From: Comamonadaceae bacterium
GTDB taxonomy: Bacteria > Pseudomonadota > Gammaproteobacteria > Burkholderiales > Burkholderiaceae_C
Length of the DNA: 5,416 nucleotides
Assembly: GCA_947460165.1 (NCBI GenBank)
Contig: CANHKH010000257.1
Location: 1 to 5,416, forward strand
Direction of reading: 5' to 3'
How positions within the stretch are numbered: position 1 is the stretch's first letter; each line of letters opens with the position of its first letter. Below the pieces are notes generated by a model. That model was not told where the DNA came from, did no database searches, and was given only the letters and a program-made list of their open reading frames with translations. Positions 1 to 4,985 of this stretch are shown here, piece after piece. Both the position numbers and the translations under genes were made by a program.

Positions 1-158
1 GAAGAAATCACAGCCAGGCGCTCTGTGGACATGCCTTGCGATTCGGGCGTGGCTTTGGGCAAGGGCTGCGCCCAGGCGCTTGGCAAGGCCAGCAGGGCTG
101 CGCTGGCGACCAGCGCGTTCAGGGCAAAGGGTGGGCGAGACTGAAAAAGGGTGGGCAT
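1..158 (-). CDS. Exported beta-lactamase-family serine hydrolase (partial, N-terminus only)
   Basis: The minus strand reads 52 codons from an ATG at 158 down to the window edge, so the C-terminal bulk is missing. Residues 1-30 look like a Sec signal peptide: a short polar start, a hydrophobic Ala/Leu-rich core (about 12-27) and a likely cleavage after SAWA (30), giving a periplasmic or secreted protein. The mature start, QPLPKATPESQGMSTERLAVIS, holds a PESxGMSxERL pattern that I associate with the N-terminus of class C beta-lactamase-related hydrolases (esterases, peptidases and beta-lactamase-like proteins). The catalytic SxxK and YxN motifs would lie outside the window, so activity and substrate cannot be judged. 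A GGAAAG stretch lies 4 nt before the ATG and supports this start. The gene is separated from ogt upstream by 209 nt and probably has its own promoter. Family assignment rests on one short motif plus the signal peptide. Confidence 0.72.
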   Translation of the reverse strand, partial: MPTLFQSRPPFALNALVASAALLALPSAWAQPLPKATPESQGMSTERLAVIS

Positions 159-367
159 GGGGCTTTCCAATAAGAGGTGCGGGCTGGCTTAACCGGGGTG
201 GTTGAAGGCACTTGTTGTCCCTGAGATGAGTATGGGTTGAGCCGGCCAGCGGCATGTCATCCTCAGGCCACTGAAGGCAAATAAACGCAAACTAAACGGT
301 CAATATTGATGAACTCGCACGAAAGCGCCTTGCCCTTGAAGAGCGGGCCTGAGAAAGAGGGGATTTT
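159..367. other. Intergenic spacer between ogt and the serine hydrolase gene
   Basis: No convincing gene is present. On the minus strand this spacer must hold the end of the ogt transcript and the hydrolase promoter. A 10-bp perfect palindrome, TCAATATTGA, lies at 300-309. Overlapping it on the minus strand is a TTGACC -35-like hexamer (303-298), but the best -10 candidate, TATTTG (283-278), is only 14 nt away, so no promoter is called. A weak GCCC/GGGC stem (333-349) follows the ogt stop without a clear T-run, so no terminator is called. Confidence 0.4.
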
Positions 368-907
368 TTAGCCAGCCCAGACCTGCACTGTGGGCTGGAC
401 AAGCGCCACGTCGCCTGCCCCCTCGGCATGGAGCAGCGCTTGTTTTCTGGCCAGGCCACCGGCGTAGCCCGTCAAGCTGCCATCGCGGCCCAGCACGCGG
501 TGGCAAGGAATGAAGATGCTCACCGGATTGCGCCCCACGGCCGCACCCACCGCCCGAGCGGCTTTGGGTTGGCCCAGTGCCTGCGCCAAGGCGCCGTAGT
601 GGCTGGTGTGCCCAATCGGGATCTGCAGCAGTTGCTGCCACACCGCCTGCTGAAAGGCTGTGCCCTGCGGGTCCAGCGGCAGCTCGAAATGCGCCTGGTG
701 CGGGGCCTCAAAGTAAGCGCTCAGCGCCTCTTGCGTGGCTTTGAAAATGGCCGCACCAGCGTCATGCGGCAGGGCGAGCGGGCCGGGGTGGTGGGCTTGG
801 CCTTCAAACCAGGCGCCCGCGAGCCCTCTGGCGGTGGCCACCACCAGCATGGGCCCTAAAGGAGTATTGACTTGGCTTTGAGCCATCCATGCGCTGTGGT
901 GTTTCAT
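368..907 (-). CDS. ogt: Methylated-DNA--protein-cysteine S-methyltransferase (O6-alkylguanine repair)
   Basis: This suicide repair protein moves the alkyl group from O6-alkylguanine (and O4-alkylthymine) in DNA onto its own cysteine. The 179-residue product has the family's layout: a variable N-terminal domain (about 12-80) and a C-terminal DNA-binding domain (about 82-165). The active-site motif IPCHRV is intact, with acceptor Cys135. The recognition-helix motif PKAARAVG carries Arg118, exactly 17 residues before the cysteine, the same spacing as the arginine finger and acceptor cysteine of human MGMT. The downstream GSLTGYAGG and LxxKxxLL segments are also present. The ATG at 907 was chosen because it overlaps the stop of the upstream Ada-AlkA gene as ATGA. 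This implies translational coupling, and no separate Shine-Dalgarno is evident. A second in-frame ATG (886) is possible. The length and the lack of an Ada zinc domain make it an Ogt-type stand-alone enzyme. Confidence 0.95.
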   Translation of the reverse strand: MKHHSAWMAQSQVNTPLGPMLVVATARGLAGAWFEGQAHHPGPLALPHDAGAAIFKATQEALSAYFEAPHQAHFELPLDPQGTAFQQAVWQQLLQIPIGHTSHYGALAQALGQPKAARAVGAAVGRNPVSIFIPCHRVLGRDGSLTGYAGGLARKQALLHAEGAGDVALVQPTVQVWAG

Positions 908-2400
908 GAGGGACTGGGTTGTGTTGGATGGGACAAGGCATGCCACAGGCGCAGTGTGGCGTAGCCGCGCCAGGGTTGCCAGGCTTGGGCGCATTGCAGG
1001 GCTTGGGCTGCGTTCATGCCGCCCAGGGCCAGTCGCACGCCTGCGTCGCTGGCCGGAAAGGCGTCGGGCCAGGCCAGCACGCGCAGCGCCACCAGCTGCG
1101 CTGTCCACTCGCCCACGCCGGGCAGGGCTTTGAGCGTGTCCAAGGCGGTGAGCGGCTGGCCGGGCGACAAGACCAAGCTGCCGTCCAGCACGGCCTGCGC
1201 CACGGCTTGGATGGCCGCCGTGCGCGTGCGAATGATGCCCAGGGCCCCCATGTCCTTGGGATTGGCCTCAAGCAAGACCTTGGGGCTGGGGAACAGTCGA
1301 TTTAAATGCGGCAAGGGCGTGTCAACGGCGTCCCCATAACGCGCCACCAGCCGGGCAGTCAGCGTGCAGGCGGCGGCCACCGTGATTTGCTGGCCCAAGA
1401 TGATGCGCACCGTGGTTTCAAAGCCGTCCACGCAGCCTGGCATGCGCAGCCCCGGCATGGGCTGCAAGGGCGCGCAGCTCAAGGCTTGGTCTATGGCTTG
1501 GGTGTCGGTGTCCAGGTCCAGCAGGTGGCGCAGCATGAGGGCGATCTGCCCCAGGGCGGGCGCCAAGCAGGGGGCCACCTCGACCCGTGCCTCGCCCCTG
1601 TCGGTGTCCAGGTGCAGCGCCAGCCAGCCGGTGAGCACTTGGCCGGCCATGGTCAGCCTGAGCGTGCGCCACCAGCGGCCTTGGGCCCAGGCCTCCACGC
1701 CGGGCAAGGGGCGGGCGGTCAAAAACGCCTGCATGGCGCCAGCGTCATAGGGCGCACGCCAGGGCAGGCGCAGGCCCAGCTGCTCGGCGGCGGCCGGGGC
1801 AGGCAGGCGCTTGCGAATGGCGCTGGGGGTCAGCTGGTAATGCTGGGCCAGCGCGGCATTGAAGCGCCGCACACTGCCAAAGCCGCTGGCTTGCGCCACG
1901 GCGGTGAGGCTTAAATCGGTGTCGGTGAGCAGCCGCTTGGCCCACAGCAGGCGTTGGGTGCTGGCCCAGGCCAAGGGGCTGACGCCATGCACCTGGCCAA
2001 AAATTCGGCGCACATGGCGCTCACTCACGCCCAGGTGCGCGGCCAAGCCGGGCAGGGCGGTGGACTCGCCTTTGGCCATTTGCCGCGCGATCCAGTCTGC
2101 CCCGGCGTGGGCCAGCGAGCCCGAGCTGTCACTCAGCGACCAGCCCGGCGCCAGCTCAGGGCGGCAGCGCAAGCACGGCCTGAAGCCCGCTTGCTCAGCC
2201 GCTGCCGCGTTGGCATAAAAGCGGCAGTTGGCCTGCTTGGGCAGCCTCACCCGGCACACCGGCCGGCAGTAAATGCCGGTGCTGGTGACCCCCGCAAACA
2301 GCTTGCCGTCAAAGCGCGCATCGTGCGTGCGCCAAGCCAGGTAGGCATGCTCGTGGCTCAGGCCTGTGGCGCTTGCAGGGGGCGGGGGGGAGACGGACAT
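904..2400 (-). CDS. alkA: Ada-AlkA fusion: zinc methyl sensor, AraC-type HTH and DNA-3-methyladenine glycosylase II
   Basis: This 498-residue protein joins a DNA-damage sensor and regulator to a base-excision repair enzyme. Residues 15-85 match the Ada N-terminal domain: the four zinc cysteines are Cys45, Cys49, Cys76 and Cys79, with the same spacing as Cys38/42/69/72 in E. coli Ada. The first corresponds to the residue that accepts methyl groups from DNA phosphotriesters. Residues 100-198 form an AraC-type double helix-turn-helix (LAAHLGVSERHVRR, then LTAVAQASGFGSVRRF). Residues 205-310 resemble the AlkA N-terminal domain, and 322-490 the HhH-GPD glycosylase core. The helix-hairpin-helix is LPGVGEWTAQL (426-436), and Asp452 sits where catalytic Asp238 sits in E. 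coli AlkA. It lacks the Ada methyltransferase domain, which is supplied by ogt overlapping its end by 4 bp. The start at 2400 has no clear ribosome site, and the proline-rich residues 5-8 leave the exact N-terminus slightly uncertain. Autoregulation is likely but inferred. Confidence 0.93.
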   Translation of the reverse strand: MSVSPPPPASATGLSHEHAYLAWRTHDARFDGKLFAGVTSTGIYCRPVCRVRLPKQANCRFYANAAAAEQAGFRPCLRCRPELAPGWSLSDSSGSLAHAGADWIARQMAKGESTALPGLAAHLGVSERHVRRIFGQVHGVSPLAWASTQRLLWAKRLLTDTDLSLTAVAQASGFGSVRRFNAALAQHYQLTPSAIRKRLPAPAAAEQLGLRLPWRAPYDAGAMQAFLTARPLPGVEAWAQGRWWRTLRLTMAGQVLTGWLALHLDTDRGEARVEVAPCLAPALGQIALMLRHLLDLDTDTQAIDQALSCAPLQPMPGLRMPGCVDGFETTVRIILGQQITVAAACTLTARLVARYGDAVDTPLPHLNRLFPSPKVLLEANPKDMGALGIIRTRTAAIQAVAQAVLDGSLVLSPGQPLTALDTLKALPGVGEWTAQLVALRVLAWPDAFPASDAGVRLALGGMNAAQALQCAQAWQPWRGYATLRLWHALSHPTQPSPS

Positions 2401-2558
2401 GTGTCAGATGTTAGGCGGCGCGCGGCGCGGTGGCTGGCCGTTTTCGGACATGGAGTTTGGTGGGGGGCCATGCAGGCTGGATGTGATTGAGCACGGCTGC
2501 GCGCATGTGGCGTTCGTTCTCTGGGCCGACTCACCCGCACAAAAACCACAATCAGGTC

Positions 2559-2597
2559 TGAATTATCTATTCACTAATTAATTCATATAATTATTCA
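2559..2597. repeat. Phased ATTCA repeats and inverted TGAAT in the HipA-like gene promoter
   Basis: ATTCA occurs three times at exact 12-bp steps (2569-2573, 2581-2585, 2593-2597), the last ending directly at the ATG. The reverse complement TGAAT lies at 2559-2563, making a TGAAT-5 nt-ATTCA inverted repeat, and a longer pair TGAATTA/TAATTCA spans 2559-2585. The cluster straddles the promoter, so it could be an operator for the HTH of the downstream protein or another regulator. In AT-rich DNA such short matches can arise by chance. Confidence 0.4.
2563..2591 (+). promoter_or_regulatory. Sigma70-type promoter of the HipA-like gene, predicted leaderless
   Basis: A perfect -10 hexamer TATAAT lies at 2586-2591, with a poor -35 candidate TTATCT (3 of 6 matches) 17 nt upstream at 2563-2568. 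The -10 ends only 6 nt before the ATG at 2598, so transcription would start at or next to the A of the ATG, leaving no leader. No purine-rich ribosome site precedes the ATG, which agrees with this. The segment is strikingly AT-rich against its GC-rich surroundings. Confidence 0.6.
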
Positions 2598-3953
2598 ATG
2601 CCCAAGAATGACCACCTCCAATACCTGCGCCGCAGCCTCGCCCAAGGCCTGCGCACTGCGCGCGAATTGGCCGACAGTTTGGGTGTGAGCCAGCCCACGG
2701 TGTCGCGGCTGCTGGCCGAGCTTGGCAGCGAGGTGATTCGCCTGGGTGCGGCCAGGTCTGCCCGCTATGCGCTGCGCGACGCTTTGCGGGGCTTGCCCGA
2801 CATGCCGGTGTACCGCGTGAACGCACAGGCCAAGGTGGAGCACTTAGGCCGCTTGGTGCCCGTGCGGCCTGAGGGCTTTGTGATGCATGCCCTTGGAGGG
2901 GCCAGTTCGCACACCGATGGGCTGCCTTGGTGGTTGTTTGACATGCGGCCGCAGGGCTACTTGGGCCGAGCTTTTGCCTTGCGACACGGTGCCAGCCTGG
3001 GGCTGCCACCAGGCTTGAGCGAATGGACAGATGCCCATGCCTTGCGCGCCATGCTGGCGCATGGGCATGACATGGTGGGCGATGTGCTCTTGGGTGACTG
3101 GGCGCGTGAGCGTTTTTTGGCCCAGACCGTCACGCCTGCGCTGGGGAAGGCCGACAAGGCCGCCGCTTATGTGCGCCTGTCGCAAGAGGCCTCCCGGGGA
3201 GAGTTGCCCGGCTCGTCGGCGGCCGGTGAGCAGCCCAAGTTCATGGCCTGGAGCCTGGTGGACCAAGTGCCCTGCCATGTGTTGGTGAAATTCAGTGAGC
3301 CTGAGGACAGCCCCGTGAGCGAGCGCTGGCGCGACCTTCTTCTGGCCGAGCACCTGGCTTTGCAGACCCTGAACCATGCAGGCCTGCCCGCATCGCGCAC
3401 GCAGGTGGTGGACGCGGGTGGCCAGCGTTTTTTAGAGGTGCTTCGTTTTGACCGTGTGGGCGCTTTGGGACGGCGGGGATTGATTTCTTTGGCTGCGCTG
3501 GACGCGCAATTCGTGGGCGCCGGCCCCGGGGAGAACAACTGGCCCCGGCTGGCCCTGCGCTTGCTGCAAGAGCGCCACCTTGAAGCCGAGGCAGTCCAGG
3601 GCGCGCAGCTGCTGTGGGCGTTTGGCACCTTGATCGGCAACACCGACATGCACAACGGCAACCTGTCCTTCATCACCGAGCCAGGTCAGCCTTGCGCCTT
3701 GGCCCCGGCCTACGACGTGACACCCATGGCCTTTGCACCCCGCAGCGGCGGCGGGCTGCCCAATGAGTTGCCCGCAGCCAGACTGGACGCCGCCGTGCCC
3801 GCAGCCCTGTGGCACCAAGCCCTGCCTTGGGCCGAGCTGTACGTGCACAAGCTGGCGCGAGAGCCTGGCCTGAGCCCGCGCTTTGCGGCTTGCGTGGCGG
3901 CCTTGCAGCGGCATGTGCTTGAGGCGGCTGGGCGGGTGGGCAGGCTGGCGTGA
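2598..3953 (+). CDS. yjjJ: HipA-family kinase-fold toxin, YjjJ/HipH type, with N-terminal winged HTH
   Basis: The 451-residue product has the size and layout of E. coli YjjJ (HipH), a HipA-like protein reported to be toxic. Residues 15-60 form a winged helix-turn-helix (TARELADSLGVSQPTVSRLL, then a basic wing). Residues 70-140 correspond to the HipA N-terminal subdomain, and 190-420 to the HipA kinase fold. Visible motifs are GEQPKF (210-215), the ATP-binding lysine in VLVKF (Lys231), the catalytic segment LIGNTDMHNGN with Asp350 and Asn355, and the metal-binding APAYDV with Asp373. Ser207 aligns with the HipA autophosphorylated serine (Ser150). All key kinase residues appear intact, so the protein is probably active; its substrate is unknown. 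Unlike hipBA, no hipB lies next to it, and the fused HTH may do the DNA-binding job. It diverges from the repair operon across 197 nt. The ATG at 2598 is supported by the need for the whole HTH. Confidence 0.9.
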   Translation: MPKNDHLQYLRRSLAQGLRTARELADSLGVSQPTVSRLLAELGSEVIRLGAARSARYALRDALRGLPDMPVYRVNAQAKVEHLGRLVPVRPEGFVMHALGGASSHTDGLPWWLFDMRPQGYLGRAFALRHGASLGLPPGLSEWTDAHALRAMLAHGHDMVGDVLLGDWARERFLAQTVTPALGKADKAAAYVRLSQEASRGELPGSSAAGEQPKFMAWSLVDQVPCHVLVKFSEPEDSPVSERWRDLLLAEHLALQTLNHAGLPASRTQVVDAGGQRFLEVLRFDRVGALGRRGLISLAALDAQFVGAGPGENNWPRLALRLLQERHLEAEAVQGAQLLWAFGTLIGNTDMHNGNLSFITEPGQPCALAPAYDVTPMAFAPRSGGGLPNELPAARLDAAVPAALWHQALPWAELYVHKLAREPGLSPRFAACVAALQRHVLEAAGRVGRLA

Positions 3954-3998
3954 GAGGGCGGAGATTGGAAGCCCAGTCTGGGGTGGGTCTTTAAAAAA

Positions 3999-4018
3999 TG
4001 TACGATTAAAGTCGCACA
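3999..4018. repeat. Imperfect inverted repeat TGTACGA / TCGCACA
   Basis: The arms TGTACGA (3999-4005) and TCGCACA (4012-4018) match at 6 of 7 positions around a 6-nt AT-rich centre. The form suits a dimeric repressor site, and an A/T-rich stretch precedes it. It lies about 190 nt from the antitoxin start, so its target gene is unclear: it could serve a distal promoter, or be a leftover from a lost gene. Confidence 0.35.
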
Positions 4019-4057
4019 TTGATTCGAGGCCTTGATCAAGAGATGGTTGATTCGAGG
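4019..4057. repeat. 11-bp direct repeat TTGATTCGAGG flanking the palindrome CTTGATCAAG
   Basis: TTGATTCGAGG occurs perfectly at 4019-4029 and 4047-4057, with starts 28 bp apart. The perfect 10-bp palindrome CTTGATCAAG fills 4031-4040 between them. The inverted repeat at 3999-4018 ends exactly where the first copy begins. No promoter or gene explains the element. Confidence 0.6.
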
Positions 4058-4149
4058 GATGTGGCTGGCCCTGATGGACGCCCTTGCGGCTTGCGCGAGT
4101 TGGAGCCCACAGTCCAGCCCATGGCCTTGACATCGCATTGCAACTCAAG

Positions 4150-4179
4150 TTGACGAACAGGCTGCAAGAGTCGTACAGT
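4150..4179 (+). promoter_or_regulatory. Sigma70-type promoter of the antitoxin-toxin operon
   Basis: TTGACG (4150-4155, 5 of 6 matches to the -35 consensus) is followed after 18 nt by TACAGT (4174-4179, 4 of 6 matches to the -10). Transcription would start near 4186, giving a leader of about 20 nt that holds the GGAG ribosome site at 4197-4200. A CAACT/AGTTG inverted repeat (4141-4152) touches the -35, and a palindrome covers the -10. Confidence 0.55.
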
Positions 4180-4185
4180 CTGTAC
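4173..4185. promoter_or_regulatory. Palindromic operator over the antitoxin promoter
   Basis: GTACAG-T-CTGTAC is a perfect inverted repeat with 6-bp arms and a single central base, lying across the predicted -10. Phd/YefM antitoxins are known to bind short palindromes at their own promoters and to repress more tightly with the toxin bound. Its place and symmetry fit autoregulation; binding is inferred. Confidence 0.55.
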
Positions 4186-4206
4186 ATAATCCATTTGGAG
4201 CTCACC

Positions 4207-4473
4207 ATGTCAACCCCCATCACCGAGTACGGGCTAGAGCAAGCGCGAGCGCGCCTGCCTCACATTGCAGCTGAGGCCGTGGCGGGATACAGCAGCGTGA
4301 TTACTCGCCATGGCAAAGCTGTGGCGGCAGTCGTTCCCATGGGGCAATGGCAGGCCCAGCAATCGCAAAAAATTCGGGCAGCTGGCCTGTTGTCGCTGCG
4401 CGGCACGGGGCGTGGGTTGTGGCCCCAGGGCGCAGGCCAGGCGGTTGACGAGTTGCGTCAAGAGTGGGCTTGA
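4207..4473 (+). CDS. Phd/YefM-family type II antitoxin
   Basis: This 88-residue protein is the likely antitoxin for the PIN toxin that starts 3 nt after its stop. Residues 8-50 match the Phd/YefM fold: the LEQARARLPHIAAEAVAG helix region followed by SSVITRHGKAVAAVVPMGQW, the conserved strand-loop (ITRHGKPVA-type) of the family's DNA-binding and dimer domain. The C-terminal part (58-88), with LLSLRGTGRGLW and an acidic DELRQEW end, is the sort of segment that becomes ordered on binding and covers the toxin active site. The ATG at 4207 is chosen over upstream in-frame starts (the frame is open from 4084) because GGAG lies 6 nt before it and the conserved fold begins just after. Upstream are a promoter and a palindromic operator, so autorepression is expected. 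Confidence 0.88.
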   Translation: MSTPITEYGLEQARARLPHIAAEAVAGYSSVITRHGKAVAAVVPMGQWQAQQSQKIRAAGLLSLRGTGRGLWPQGAGQAVDELRQEWA

Positions 4474-4476
4474 ACG

Positions 4477-4929
4477 GTGGCCTTGCGCACACCCAAGCCA
4501 GCCGCTTCTGTGTGGGGCGGCTTGCCTCAGGGTTGCACCGTGTTGGTGGACACCGCGCCTTGGATTTACATTCTTGAAGATCATCCCGAATTTGCGCCGC
4601 GTTTTGCCGGTCTTTTTGAGGGCGCTGAGCAAGGCCACCTTCAGCTTGCCCTGACCACCGTGACCTTGGCTGAGGTGTTGACCGGCCCCTTCAAAGCCGG
4701 GCAAACGGCGCTGGCCAAGCGCTATGAAAAGGCACTGAATCAGTACCGCGTGCTAGCCCTGAATGCCCAAGTGGCCAGCCTGGCGGCCCAGCTGCGCGCT
4801 CAGTACCGCCTGAAACTGCCTGACGCCATTCAACTGGCCTCGGCGCTGGACATGGGGGCGGCCGCTTTGGTCACGCACGACCGGGACTTTTCAGCCGTGC
4901 AAGGTTTACCTATTTTGGCGGGGCCATGA
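4477..4929 (+). CDS. PIN-domain (VapC-like) ribonuclease toxin
   Basis: The product is probably a metal-dependent endoribonuclease kept in check by the antitoxin encoded 3 nt upstream. PIN-domain acidic residues are visible: Asp25 in VLVDTAPWIYILE, Glu66 in TLAEVLTG, Asp116 in LKLPDAIQLASAL, and Asp135/Asp137 in THDRDF. The whole PIN core (about 22-145) is intact, which suggests a working toxin; its RNA target cannot be read from sequence. From the GTG at 4477 the protein has 150 residues. A second GTG at 4540, with AGGG 7 nt before it (4529-4532), would give 129 residues beginning right at the first strand, closer to the usual VapC length. I keep the longer form because the frame stays open and residues 16-22 (LPQGCTV) look like part of the first strand, but the start is uncertain. 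No ATG start exists, so low or coupled translation relative to the antitoxin is plausible. Confidence 0.88.
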   Translation: MALRTPKPAASVWGGLPQGCTVLVDTAPWIYILEDHPEFAPRFAGLFEGAEQGHLQLALTTVTLAEVLTGPFKAGQTALAKRYEKALNQYRVLALNAQVASLAAQLRAQYRLKLPDAIQLASALDMGAAALVTHDRDFSAVQGLPILAGP

Positions 4930-4985
4930 TGCCCATCCCGCCCGCCGCAGTCACATGTCCTTTGTCCCCACCCCTGGAGTTCCCC

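Larger units (their letters stand above)
3954..4206. other. Repeat-rich intergenic region upstream of the antitoxin gene
   Basis: No convincing gene lies here. A 36-codon frame (4043-4153) with no recognisable product is the only small candidate. The region contains an imperfect inverted repeat (3999-4018), an 11-bp direct repeat flanking a 10-bp palindrome (4019-4057), a short inverted repeat CAACT/AGTTG (4141-4152) and the promoter-operator of the toxin-antitoxin pair. A small CCCA/TGGG stem (3972-3982) after the HipA-like gene could aid termination but lacks a T-run. Confidence 0.6.

Noticed and set aside
428..859. Open plus-strand frame of 143 codons across ogt
   Set aside because: It lies wholly antisense to ogt, whose active-site motifs are clear; its translation is low-complexity and Arg/Gln/Gly-rich, as expected of a shadow frame in GC-rich DNA.
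368..1108. Longer version of ogt starting at 1108
   Set aside because: The extra 67 residues overlap the catalytic C-terminal part of the Ada-AlkA gene and do not resemble a methyltransferase; the ATGA overlap at 904-907 gives a natural start.
1306..1914. Open plus-strand frame of 202 codons inside the Ada-AlkA gene
   Set aside because: Antisense to a well-supported gene, with no recognisable motif and a biased Gly/Gln/His/Arg composition.
2401..2560. Ada-box-like operator for the Ada-AlkA gene
   Set aside because: No AAAGCGCA-like box or clear -35/-10 pair was found reading toward the gene; the AT-rich stretch at 2560-2597 might serve both directions but could not be shown.
3971..3993. Possible terminator after the HipA-like gene
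   Set aside because: The CCCA/TGGG stem has only four pairs and is followed by GGTGGGTCTTT rather than a proper T-run.
4043..4153. 36-codon plus-strand frame with an AAGAG just before its ATG
   Set aside because: The purine run is too close to the ATG for normal initiation, the peptide is unrecognised, and the frame covers the direct repeat and the -35 of the antitoxin promoter. A leader peptide cannot be excluded.
4084..4206. Longer version of the antitoxin starting at 4084
   Set aside because: The extra 41 residues have no Phd-like pattern, the frame would run through the promoter and operator, and GGAG sits correctly for the ATG at 4207.
3432..4223. Long minus-strand frame of 263 codons over the end of the HipA-like gene
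   Set aside because: It overlaps the catalytic part of the HipA-like kinase on the other strand and spans the intergenic repeats; the translation has no family pattern.
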